Shown in pieces: positions 33,998 through 41,431 of a stretch of 64,000 nucleotides of DNA (position 1 is its first letter; every line of letters begins with the position of its first letter). The stretch covers positions 682,001 through 746,000 of the forward strand of contig CBDBON010000003.1 of assembly GCA_965208395.1 (NCBI GenBank). The letters are read 5' to 3'. Under the pieces are notes generated by a model, which did no database searches, was not told the origin of the DNA, and saw only the letters and a program-made list of their open reading frames with translations. Made by a program: the position numbers and the translations under genes. Origin of the DNA: CBDBON01 sp965208395 (GTDB lineage Bacteria; Chloroflexota; Dehalococcoidia; Lucifugimonadales; CBDBON01).

Positions 33998-35245
33998 TCA
34001 GTAGACGCCCTCCTCCTGCGCGCGAAGCAGGCTGAGGCCCAAGCGCCGCCGTTCGGGCTCGATTCTTAGTATCTTGAGCTTTACCGGGTCGCCCTCGCGC
34101 ACCACCTCGCGCGGGTGGCTGATCATCCTAGACGACAGCTCGGATATGTGTATGAGGCCCTCTACCGACCCGCCTGAGCCTTCGACACGCGCGAAGGCTC
34201 CGAAGTTGGTCAGTTTGGTGACGGTGGCGGGCACGATGTCGCCGACGCTGTACTGCTCTTGAATCGAGTCCCAAGGCTCGGGCTGCAGACGCCTGAGGCT
34301 AAGCGCGATCTTCTTGTTCTCGGCATCGACTCTGAGGACGAAGACATCGACCTCGTCGCCGACTTGCACCACCTCTTCCGGCGAGCCGACCTGGTTCCAC
34401 GACAGTTCCGAGATGTGGATCAGCCCATCGGCGCCTCCAAGATCGACGAAGGCCCCGAAGCTGCTGATACCGGTAACCTTGCCCCGCCGGACCTCGCCCT
34501 CCGTCAGTTCCTGTATCAACCGCGCCTTTTGCTCTTCCCGCTTCTGCTGTACTGCCTGGCGTTCAGAGAAGATAGCTCTGTTGCGGCCGCGATTCACTTC
34601 GAGGACCTTTAGCTCAAGTTCCCTGCCGATGTCCGGCGACGGAGGCGGCGGCTCGGGCTCTCCGGCCTCCTCTCCATCCTCGGTCTGCGGCTCCTGACTG
34701 GCATCTGCGTCTGCCTGCGGCTCCTGACCGGCGTCGGCGGGCGGGCGCGGCTCCTGCGTCTCCCTGATCTGCGCTCGTGAGACGCTCACTAGCTGGGACA
34801 TCGGGACGAACCCCTGAACGCCTTCCGATTCGACGATAGCTCCGCCGCGGTTGAAACCAAGGATCACGCCGGTAATGCTGTCCCCGGCCTCCATGGCCTT
34901 TTCCAGCACTCGCCAGCCCTGCTCTCCGATCGCCCTGTCGATCGAGAGGACGGCCGCATGCTCCGCGGTCTCCGCCTTGACGACAAGGGTCATGATCTCG
35001 TCCCCGACCTCGAGCTCCTCAATCTCCTCCCGGCCGAGCGACCTCATCTCCCCCGGTGGGACGACGCCTTCAGCCTTGTGGCCTATGTTGACGAATATCC
35101 CGTCGGGATCTGCCCGCATGACTATTCCCTCGACCACGTCACCTCTGCGTAGGGGCTTCATGGGCTCGAACGAGTCGAGCAACTCCCCCATGTCGTCTTC
35201 TGGTGTCATGTCGGGGGGTGTCGTGTCAGGTGCGGAATAGCTCAT
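33998..35245 (-). CDS. rpsA: 30S ribosomal protein S1 with an acidic insertion
   Basis: mRNA-binding ribosomal protein with four S1 repeats in 415 residues: about 35-103, 119-230, 251-319 and 335-407. Repeats 3 and 4 have the canonical SFGAFVDLGGADGLIHISELSW and NFGAFARVEGSGGSVEGLIHISEL patterns. Repeat 2 is interrupted at about residues 161-206 by an acidic Pro/Gln/Asp-rich linker with two SQEP/GQEP-like units and a run of prolines. A four-repeat S1 is usual for Gram-positives and Chloroflexota; the insertion is not. Confidence 0.93.
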   Translation of the reverse strand: MSYSAPDTTPPDMTPEDDMGELLDSFEPMKPLRRGDVVEGIVMRADPDGIFVNIGHKAEGVVPPGEMRSLGREEIEELEVGDEIMTLVVKAETAEHAAVLSIDRAIGEQGWRVLEKAMEAGDSITGVILGFNRGGAIVESEGVQGFVPMSQLVSVSRAQIRETQEPRPPADAGQEPQADADASQEPQTEDGEEAGEPEPPPPSPDIGRELELKVLEVNRGRNRAIFSERQAVQQKREEQKARLIQELTEGEVRRGKVTGISSFGAFVDLGGADGLIHISELSWNQVGSPEEVVQVGDEVDVFVLRVDAENKKIALSLRRLQPEPWDSIQEQYSVGDIVPATVTKLTNFGAFARVEGSGGSVEGLIHISELSSRMISHPREVVREGDPVKLKILRIEPERRRLGLSLLRAQEEGVY

Positions 35246-35434
35246 TGCGACCGTGTTCCAAGCTGAGGTATCGACGACAGGTTCAATTCGGAGATTGTAA
35301 CATACACTCCTTCCGGGTTGCAGCCGACAGCATTCCCCCGCGAGCGTGTCTACGTCGGCCCTTCGCCAGTCACAATACGACTACACCGGACGGGTATGCA
35401 AGCCTGCATCGGACACTTTGGAGCAAAAAAAGCC

Positions 35435-35553
35435 CCCTGGCAGTGACCTATTTTCCCACCCCGTTGCCAAGGCAGTATCGTCGGCGCTGAGGCGTTTCAC
35501 TTCCGTGTTCGGGATGGGAACGGGTGGTTCCGCCTCGCTAGGACCACCAGGGG
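35435..35553 (-). rRNA. rrf: 5S ribosomal RNA
   Basis: On the minus strand the sequence begins CCCTGGTGGTCCTAGCG and contains CCCATCCCGAACACGGAAG, the conserved loop of 5S rRNA. It ends with GGTGGGAAAATAGGTCACTGCCAGGGGG. The terminal helix pairs CCCTGGTGGTC with GTCACTGCCAGGG. A run of seven T directly follows, so the terminal helix may double as the terminator. No 16S or 23S gene is adjacent. Confidence 0.95.
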
Positions 35554-35611
35554 ATCTCTTCAGTTTGGGCGGTACAGCGTAAAGAAACGCCTTGACCGCA
35601 TTGCAGATGCA

Positions 35612-35639
35612 AGTATACCACCGCATGCGGAGGTGTCAA
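35612..35639 (-). promoter_or_regulatory. Strong sigma70 promoter of the 5S gene
   Basis: A perfect TTGACA (35634-35639) and TATACT (35612-35617) on the minus strand are 16 nt apart. Transcription would start about 50 nt before the mature 5S end. Confidence 0.75.
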
Positions 35640-35724
35640 CGACCTTGACTGACCATACCGCCGGTGCTACCATCGCCAGACTAACCGCCTGGTGCTTGCA
35701 GTCCTGCTGGATGGAGGTGTCGAA

Positions 35725-36114
35725 TTGACGACCGCGCCGCTGATTGAGGTCACGCCTCAGGCCGCCGAGAAATTCCGGGCTGTCATCGAAGAGCAGGGCG
35801 ACGACGGAGCGCTACTGAGGGTCATGGTCACTCCCGGACACCACGGCGGCTTCCAGTACGCCTTGGGCCTGGAGAAGCAGGCGGAAGCTGGCGACTTTGT
35901 CATCGACACCGATACGGTGCAGGTGCTGGTAGACCAGGAGAGCGCCCCACTGATCGAGGGGTCTCAGATAGACTACGTCGAGGGTCTGATGCGAAGCGGA
36001 TTCGTGATCAGCAACCCCAACCTGCAGGGTGGATGCGGCAGCGGTGGATGTGGATGCGGCGGTGGCGGAGGAGGAGGCTGCGGCGGCGGTGGCGGAGGCT
36101 GCGGCGGCCACTAG
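35725..36114 (+). CDS. A-type Fe-S carrier (HesB/IscA/ErpA-like) variant with Gly/Cys tail
   Basis: IscA-like proteins hand Fe-S clusters to apoproteins. The 129-residue protein starts at TTG 35725 (GGAGGT 6 nt upstream) and reads IEVTPQAAEKFRAVIEEQ, DTVQVLVDQESAPLIEGSQIDYVEGL, and FVISNPN, all family features. The first conserved Cys is replaced: the usual GCSGF segment reads PGHHGGFQYAL. The C-terminal CGxC is present as GGCGCGG within a Gly-rich tail holding five Cys (104, 109, 111, 119, 126) and a terminal His. It is monocistronic with a strong terminator. Confidence 0.82.
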   Translation: MTTAPLIEVTPQAAEKFRAVIEEQGDDGALLRVMVTPGHHGGFQYALGLEKQAEAGDFVIDTDTVQVLVDQESAPLIEGSQIDYVEGLMRSGFVISNPNLQGGCGSGGCGCGGGGGGGCGGGGGGCGGH

Positions 36115-36139
36115 CGCCGGCGGCATAGTATGGACGATG

Positions 36140-36173
36140 GTGACGGGACGCCCGGGCGTCCCGTCACTTATTC
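36140..36173 (+). terminator. Terminator of the A-type carrier gene
   Basis: A perfect palindrome with 14-nt arms, GTGACGGGACGCCC and its reverse complement (36140-36167), followed by TTATTCT. Confidence 0.7.
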
Positions 36174-36209
36174 TACGGATCTTCGACACACCCGCGTGAT
36201 CGACTCCAC

Positions 36210-36911
36210 GTGCTGATAGCTATACTATCCGACTTCGGATCGGACCCCGCCCGCGCCGTTGTCACGCTTGCCGTCTTCTCCCTGGCGCTGCTTGTCGCGC
36301 TGACCTTCCACGAGTTCAATCACGCCGCGCTGGCGACAAGGCTGGGCGATCCGACGGCGAGGGCGATGGGGCGTCTGACCCTCAATCCGAAGGCCCACCT
36401 CGATCCGCTCGGCACCATGATGCTGCTTCTTGCCGGGTTCGGCTGGGCCAAGCCGGTGGAGGTCAATCCCGCCTACATCAAAGGAAACCCGCGGTTAGGC
36501 ATGGCGGTGATTGCGCTGGCCGGCCCCTTGGCCAACGTACTCCTTGCCTTCCTGTTCGCCTTACCGATACGGACGGGACTGGTGACGGGGTTCGCTGGCC
36601 TCAACCCCTGGAACGATCCCTCTGTCGACCTCGTTGGTTACGTGATCGGCTCTGTGGTGTTCTGGAACCTGCTTATCGCCTCCTTCAACCTGATCCCGAT
36701 AGCGCCGCTGGACGGTTTCAGGGTGGCGGTCGGCGTGCTCCCCGCACCGCTAGCTACGCCACTGGCGAGACTGGAGCGCGCCGGCCCGGCGATCCTTCTA
36801 ATGATTATCCTGTTCAGCCTCGTCCTGCCAGGGCCCAACATCCTCGCCGGCATCATCCGGCCAATCCTGAACGGCTTGAGCACCGTAGTACTTGGTGGAC
36901 AACTACTGTGA
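36210..36911 (+). CDS. Site-2 protease family (M50) membrane metalloprotease
   Basis: Intramembrane zinc protease of the small M50 type. The 233-residue protein has five to six membrane helices, the zinc motif HEFNH (about residue 35) and the third ligand in NLIPIAPLDGFRV. No PDZ domain is present, so the substrate class is not evident. The start at GTG 36210 is the only candidate giving the full first helix. It lies 53 nt before tyrA, on the same strand. Confidence 0.88.
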   Translation: MLIAILSDFGSDPARAVVTLAVFSLALLVALTFHEFNHAALATRLGDPTARAMGRLTLNPKAHLDPLGTMMLLLAGFGWAKPVEVNPAYIKGNPRLGMAVIALAGPLANVLLAFLFALPIRTGLVTGFAGLNPWNDPSVDLVGYVIGSVVFWNLLIASFNLIPIAPLDGFRVAVGVLPAPLATPLARLERAGPAILLMIILFSLVLPGPNILAGIIRPILNGLSTVVLGGQLL

Positions 36912-36964
36912 AAATCTGCTATGAATAGCCCACTCATCGGGAGGGTGGAGGCAGGAGGAGCAGT

Positions 36965-37972
36965 CTGGACCGCATCACCATCGTAGGCATGGGGCCGATC
37001 GGCGCCTCCATAGGTCTTGCGCTCAAGAGGGCACAGCTGCGGGATCTGGAGGTGGTCGGCACCTCTGGCAACGGCAAGGCACTGTCGGCAGCGTCCAAGA
37101 TCGGGGCGGTGGACAGCACGACCGGGAACCTGAGGTCTGCTATTACCAACGCCGGCCTCGTGGTTCTGGACACACACGTCAGCGAGACTCTGGAGATACT
37201 CGAGGCGATTGGCCCCGTCCTCGACGACGGCTGCATCGTAACGGACACCTCCGCCACCAAGGCGCCCCTAGTGGCCTGGGCCGAAGAGAACCTCCCGAGA
37301 GGGGTGAGCTTCGTCGGAGGCCGCCCGATGCCGAAGACGGTCCCGGACAGCGTCGAGCAGGCCGACCCGTCCATATTCAAGAACACGGAGTACTGCGTGA
37401 TCCCGTCCAAGACCGCCGACCAGGCCAGCGTCAGGACCGTCGTCGGGATGGTCGAGCGGCTGGAGGCGAAGCCGTTGTTCCTGGACGCACACGAGCACGA
37501 CAGCTACGCCGCCGCGATGACCTATCTCCCTGTCGTAGTCTCTTCGGCTTTCGTGACTGCCACCGCGGGCAGCGACTCGTGGAGAGAGATGCACCGCCTG
37601 GCGACCTCCGAATTTAGACATATCTCACAGCTGGCGTCGAGTGATCCACAGGACAGCCGCGATGCGGCAATGGCTAACCCGGAGACGCTCGTACACTGGC
37701 TGGACCAGTTGATTACCGTTCTGTACGACTACAGGAACAGGGTCAAGGACGGGAGAGATGAGCTCCTGGACTCCTTCATCAACGCCTGGGAGGCTCACGC
37801 CAAGTGGGAGACCGGAGCGATGGACGAGGATGAGGACAGAGTGCGAATCCCGACTGCCGGCGATACGATGGCCACGTTCCTAGTGGGTGGCCGCCTCGCA
37901 GAGCGTTACCGCGAGTACACCCAGCGGGACAAGAAGAAGAAGGCCAGCTGGAAGTACCTTCGTAAGACATAG
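36965..37972 (+). CDS. tyrA: Prephenate dehydrogenase
   Basis: NAD-dependent oxidative decarboxylation of prephenate for tyrosine synthesis. From CTG 36965 (GGAGGA 5 nt upstream) the protein starts LDRITIVGMGPIGASIGLALK, a complete GxGxxG nucleotide-binding strand; the first ATG (36989) would cut off that strand. No ATG, GTG or TTG occurs between the upstream in-frame TAG and 36989. The later LFLDAHEHDSYAAAMTYLPVVVSSA is the dehydrogenase dimer-domain segment. The length is 335 residues. aroA follows after 8 nt. Confidence 0.88.
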   Translation: MDRITIVGMGPIGASIGLALKRAQLRDLEVVGTSGNGKALSAASKIGAVDSTTGNLRSAITNAGLVVLDTHVSETLEILEAIGPVLDDGCIVTDTSATKAPLVAWAEENLPRGVSFVGGRPMPKTVPDSVEQADPSIFKNTEYCVIPSKTADQASVRTVVGMVERLEAKPLFLDAHEHDSYAAAMTYLPVVVSSAFVTATAGSDSWREMHRLATSEFRHISQLASSDPQDSRDAAMANPETLVHWLDQLITVLYDYRNRVKDGRDELLDSFINAWEAHAKWETGAMDEDEDRVRIPTAGDTMATFLVGGRLAERYREYTQRDKKKKASWKYLRKT

Positions 37973-37980
37973 AGCTTCCC

Positions 37981-39300
37981 ATGCAGCAGGTGGTCAGCTC
38001 AACATCCCGAGTCGAAGGGGTTGCGCTCCTTCCGGGTGACAAGTCGATCTCGCATCGCGCCGCCCTGCTGAACTCCATTGCCCACGGCGAGTCCCACGTC
38101 TCCAACTTCTGTGAGGGCGACGACCGGGAGTCCATGCTTCGGTGTCTCAGAGGACTCGGCGCCGAAATCACGAAACACTCCTCATGTCCCATCGCTGGGA
38201 GCTTCGAGTGTTTTCGGATCGAGGGGAAGGGGCCTTACGCCCTCACGGAGCCACAGGCGGTACTGGACGCGGGGAACAGCGGGACTACGATGCGCCTTGT
38301 CACCGGTCTCCTGGCCGCCCAGCCCTTCTTCAGCGTCATCTCCGGCGACAGCTCCCTCAGAAGCCGGCCGATGAGACGGATCACCGAGCCTCTGGTGGAG
38401 ATGGGTGCCTATATCATGGGACGCTCGAACGACTCGCTAGCCCCACTGGCCATACGAGGCGGTTCGCTGAGAGGCATCGAGCACGAGATGTCGGTCGCCA
38501 GCGCCCAGGTCAAGTCGGCTCTGATCATAGCCGGTCTGTACGCAAAGAGAGAGACGACGGTCCACCAGTGCGGCTCGTCGCGCGACCACACCGAGCGGAT
38601 GGTCCGCGCGATGGGAGGAGACATCAGGACGGACGGCCTTACGGTCACCGTTCGCCCCTCCGAGCTATCTGCGGTAGATGTCAAGGTGCCTGGAGACATC
38701 AGCGGTGCGACGCCGTGGCTCGTCGCCGCGTGTTGTCACCCGAACGGACGTATCAGGCTGCCCCGTGTGGGAATAAACCCAACCAGGTCCGGAGCGCTTG
38801 ACGTGTTGCAGGCGATGGGCGCGAGGATCAGGATGCAGAACGTCAGGGAGGAGGACGGTGAGCCGGTCGCCGATCTGGTGGCCGAGTCGAGCGACCTGAG
38901 CGCAACCGAGATAGCCGGCGAGCTGGTGCCCAGAACCATCGACGAGATACCGGCACTGGCGCTCGCAGCCTGCTTCGCCGCCGGCACCACCGTAATTCGT
39001 GACGCCCAGGAGTTGAGGGTCAAAGAGTCGGACCGCATCCACGCCACGGTCGGCGGACTAACGGCGTTGGGCGCCGACGTCGAAGAGACGCAGGACGGAA
39101 TGATTGTCCGCGGAGGCAGGGCCCTCTCAGGTGCCGTGTGCGACAGCTTCGGCGATCACCGTATCGCGATGGCGATGGGAGTGGCCGGCCTGCTTGCCTC
39201 CGGACAGACGATCGTTACAGGCGCCGATGCCGCAGACGTGTCGTACCCAGGGTTCTGGCAGACGCTGCACAGGCTCGGCTCTGGCCGGGACGGCAGTTGA
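37981..39300 (+). CDS. aroA: 3-phosphoshikimate 1-carboxyvinyltransferase (EPSP synthase)
   Basis: Transfers enolpyruvate from PEP to shikimate 3-phosphate. The 439-residue protein has LLPGDKSISHRAALLNSIA, the PEP-site DAGNSGTTMRL, SSLRSRPMRRI and the late RVKESDRI and DSFGDHRIAMAMGVA motifs. It is in the middle of tyrA-aroA-gmk, an aromatic and nucleotide operon. Its TGA overlaps the gmk TTG start. Confidence 0.97.
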   Translation: MQQVVSSTSRVEGVALLPGDKSISHRAALLNSIAHGESHVSNFCEGDDRESMLRCLRGLGAEITKHSSCPIAGSFECFRIEGKGPYALTEPQAVLDAGNSGTTMRLVTGLLAAQPFFSVISGDSSLRSRPMRRITEPLVEMGAYIMGRSNDSLAPLAIRGGSLRGIEHEMSVASAQVKSALIIAGLYAKRETTVHQCGSSRDHTERMVRAMGGDIRTDGLTVTVRPSELSAVDVKVPGDISGATPWLVAACCHPNGRIRLPRVGINPTRSGALDVLQAMGARIRMQNVREEDGEPVADLVAESSDLSATEIAGELVPRTIDEIPALALAACFAAGTTVIRDAQELRVKESDRIHATVGGLTALGADVEETQDGMIVRGGRALSGAVCDSFGDHRIAMAMGVAGLLASGQTIVTGADAADVSYPGFWQTLHRLGSGRDGS

Positions 39301-39920
39301 CGTCATCCCCGAGCCCCTGTCCACAGGCGGGTCTACTGGTCATATTGTCGGGGCCCTCGGGGGTGGGAAAGGACGCCGTCCTCACCCGGATGAGAGGGCT
39401 GGCGCTCCCGTTCCACTACGCCGTCACGGCCACGACCAGGCCTCAGCGACCCGGCGAGCGCGACGGCGTCGACTACATCTTCGTCGAGGAGGAGCAGTTT
39501 CTCCGGATGATCGACGGCGGGGCGTTGCTCGAGTGGGCCAGAGTCTACGGGAATCTCTACGGCGTGCCCAAGAAGCAGGTGATCGACGCGCTGGACCGCG
39601 GTGTCGACGTAATCATTAAGGCCGACGTCCAGGGCGCCGAGACGCTGCGGGGACTCGCGCCCGAAGCCCTCTCGATCTTCCTCGCTCCAGGCGAGCGCGA
39701 CGAACTGCTGCGCCGTCTCGCAGAGCGGATCGCGGAATCGCCGGAAAGCCTGCGTCGCAGGATCGAGACCGCCGATACGGAGATGAGGCAGGCGTCCGCC
39801 TTCGACTATGTGGTCGTCAACCGGGAGGGCCGACTGGACGAGACCGTGCGGGAGATAGTTTCACTGATCCAACACGAGCACAGGCGGAACCCCGTCGGAG
39901 GGTCTCCCCGTGAGTGCTGA
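39297..39920 (+). CDS. gmk: Guanylate kinase
   Basis: Phosphorylates GMP or dGMP. The 207-residue protein has the P-loop LSGPSGVGKDAVL, the GMP-binding TTRPQRPGERDGVDYIFV and LEWARVYGNLYGVP, all canonical. The start is taken as TTG 39297, which overlaps the aroA stop as TTGA; earlier codons are inside aroA. Confidence 0.95.
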   Translation: MTSSPSPCPQAGLLVILSGPSGVGKDAVLTRMRGLALPFHYAVTATTRPQRPGERDGVDYIFVEEEQFLRMIDGGALLEWARVYGNLYGVPKKQVIDALDRGVDVIIKADVQGAETLRGLAPEALSIFLAPGERDELLRRLAERIAESPESLRRRIETADTEMRQASAFDYVVVNREGRLDETVREIVSLIQHEHRRNPVGGSPREC

Positions 39921-39948
39921 GCGCAGCAGGGGTAACGGAGGCTTGCAC

Positions 39949-40587
39949 ATGCCCGAAGAGATAGGACTGCTAGAGGCGATCGAGACCCAACGCGCCATCC
40001 GGTATTTCAAGCCGGACGCCGTGCCGGATGAGGATATCGACCGGCTGATATACGCTGCCACCAAGGCCCCGAGCGGGGCCAACCGCCAGCCGTGGAAGTT
40101 CCTCGTGATCCGGAACAGCGCCCTGAAGCGTTCCATCGGCGACCTCTATCTCCGGTCCTGGACTGCGTCCTATGGGGAAAGGGCCGACCCTCCGCCCGCC
40201 ATCCAGCCTAGGGTGCGGACCTCCGCCGCCCACCTGGCCGAGCGTATTCACGAGGTCCCCGTGCTCATAATGGTCTGCATCGAGCACGACGGCTCGCCGA
40301 GCACGATGGGGCGCGGGTCGTCGATATACCCCGCCGTGCAGAACATCCTGCTCGCGGCACGGGCGCTGGGTCTGGGCAGCGTGATCACCACTCTGCACAA
40401 GCGGTACGAGGACGAGATTAAGGAGCTGCTCCATATACCGGACAACGTCGAGACTGCCGCCCTGCTGCCCGTGGGCTATCCCACGGAGGGGGTTTCCTAC
40501 GGCCCCACGCGGCGTGCCCCTGTGGAAGAGGTCACCTATCTGGACCGCTGGGGATGTCTGCCGGGACGCGGCGACCCGGCGGAGTAG
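39949..40587 (+). CDS. Nitroreductase family protein
   Basis: FMN-dependent oxidoreductase of unknown substrate. The protein starts PEEIGLLEAIETQRAIRYFKPD and has YAATKAPSGANRQPWKF, the FMN-binding segment, AVQNILLAARALGLGSV and VGYPTEGV near the end. ATG 39949 has GGAGG at 8 nt; a GTG at 39910 overlapping gmk is less likely. It is probably the last gene of the tyrA-aroA-gmk unit. Confidence 0.9.
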   Translation: MPEEIGLLEAIETQRAIRYFKPDAVPDEDIDRLIYAATKAPSGANRQPWKFLVIRNSALKRSIGDLYLRSWTASYGERADPPPAIQPRVRTSAAHLAERIHEVPVLIMVCIEHDGSPSTMGRGSSIYPAVQNILLAARALGLGSVITTLHKRYEDEIKELLHIPDNVETAALLPVGYPTEGVSYGPTRRAPVEEVTYLDRWGCLPGRGDPAE

Positions 40588-40647
40588 TCGACAGCCCATC
40601 TGCTATACTCCCCTGGCCAGAATCCCAACCAACTAGCGAGGCTACGC

Positions 40648-41430
40648 ATGTCTTACGAGTTCATCAGCTACGAGAAGAGGGGACGAATCGCCTACGTCAC
40701 CATAACCCGTCCCGAACGACTGAACGCCCTCCACATCCACGCCAACGAGGAGATGCACCGCGCCTTCGTGGACTTTCGCGACGATCCGGACGTGTGGGTC
40801 GCGATACTGACCGGCGAAGGAGAACGCGCCTTCAGCGCCGGCAACGACCTCAAATACACCGCGGAGCAGTCGCGCAGGGCGCCTGAGAGGTCCGTACGAC
40901 GTGTTGGATTCGGGGGAATAGACAACCACTTCCAGTGTTGGAAGCCGATCATAGCCGCGATAAACGGATACGCCCTCGGCGGCGGGCTGGAGTTGGCCAT
41001 GTCGTGTGACATCCTCATAGCGGCGGAGCACGCCATGCTGGGGTTGCCGGAGGCCCGCGTGGGACTGGTGCCGGGCAGCGGCGTTCACCGCCTCCCCAGG
41101 CAGATCCCGTTGAAGGTGGCGATGGGCATGATGCTGACGGGCCGTCACATCACCGCCCAGGAGGCATACAGGCTGGGTCTTGTCAATGAGGTGGTCCCGC
41201 TCGAAGAGCTGATGCCCACCGCGGAGCGCTGGGCCAACGAGATTCTGGAGGTCGCTCCGCTCTCTGCCAGGGCGATAAAGCAGATGACGATGACCGGACT
41301 CGACTCGCCTCTGGACGTGGCCATGAATCGCAGCTACACCGAGTGGCAGAACGCCCGTGGCTCCGACGACGTCATCGAAGGGCCGCGCGCCTTTGCGGAG
41401 AAGCGCAAGCCCAGATGGACGGGGGCGTAG
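40648..41430 (+). CDS. Enoyl-CoA hydratase/isomerase family protein
   Basis: Crotonase-fold enzyme, likely in acyl-CoA turnover. The 260-residue protein has ERLNALHIHANEEM, GEGERAFSAGNDLKYTAEQ (oxyanion loop), INGYALGGGLELAMSCDILIA, and LGLPEARVGLVPGSGVHRLPR. The second Glu position is a Gly-rich VPGSG rather than the classical FPGxGG, so the exact reaction is open. A -10-like TATACT lies at 40604-40609. The next gene starts 2 nt after its stop. Confidence 0.9.
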   Translation: MSYEFISYEKRGRIAYVTITRPERLNALHIHANEEMHRAFVDFRDDPDVWVAILTGEGERAFSAGNDLKYTAEQSRRAPERSVRRVGFGGIDNHFQCWKPIIAAINGYALGGGLELAMSCDILIAAEHAMLGLPEARVGLVPGSGVHRLPRQIPLKVAMGMMLTGRHITAQEAYRLGLVNEVVPLEELMPTAERWANEILEVAPLSARAIKQMTMTGLDSPLDVAMNRSYTEWQNARGSDDVIEGPRAFAEKRKPRWTGA

Positions 41431-41431
41431 C

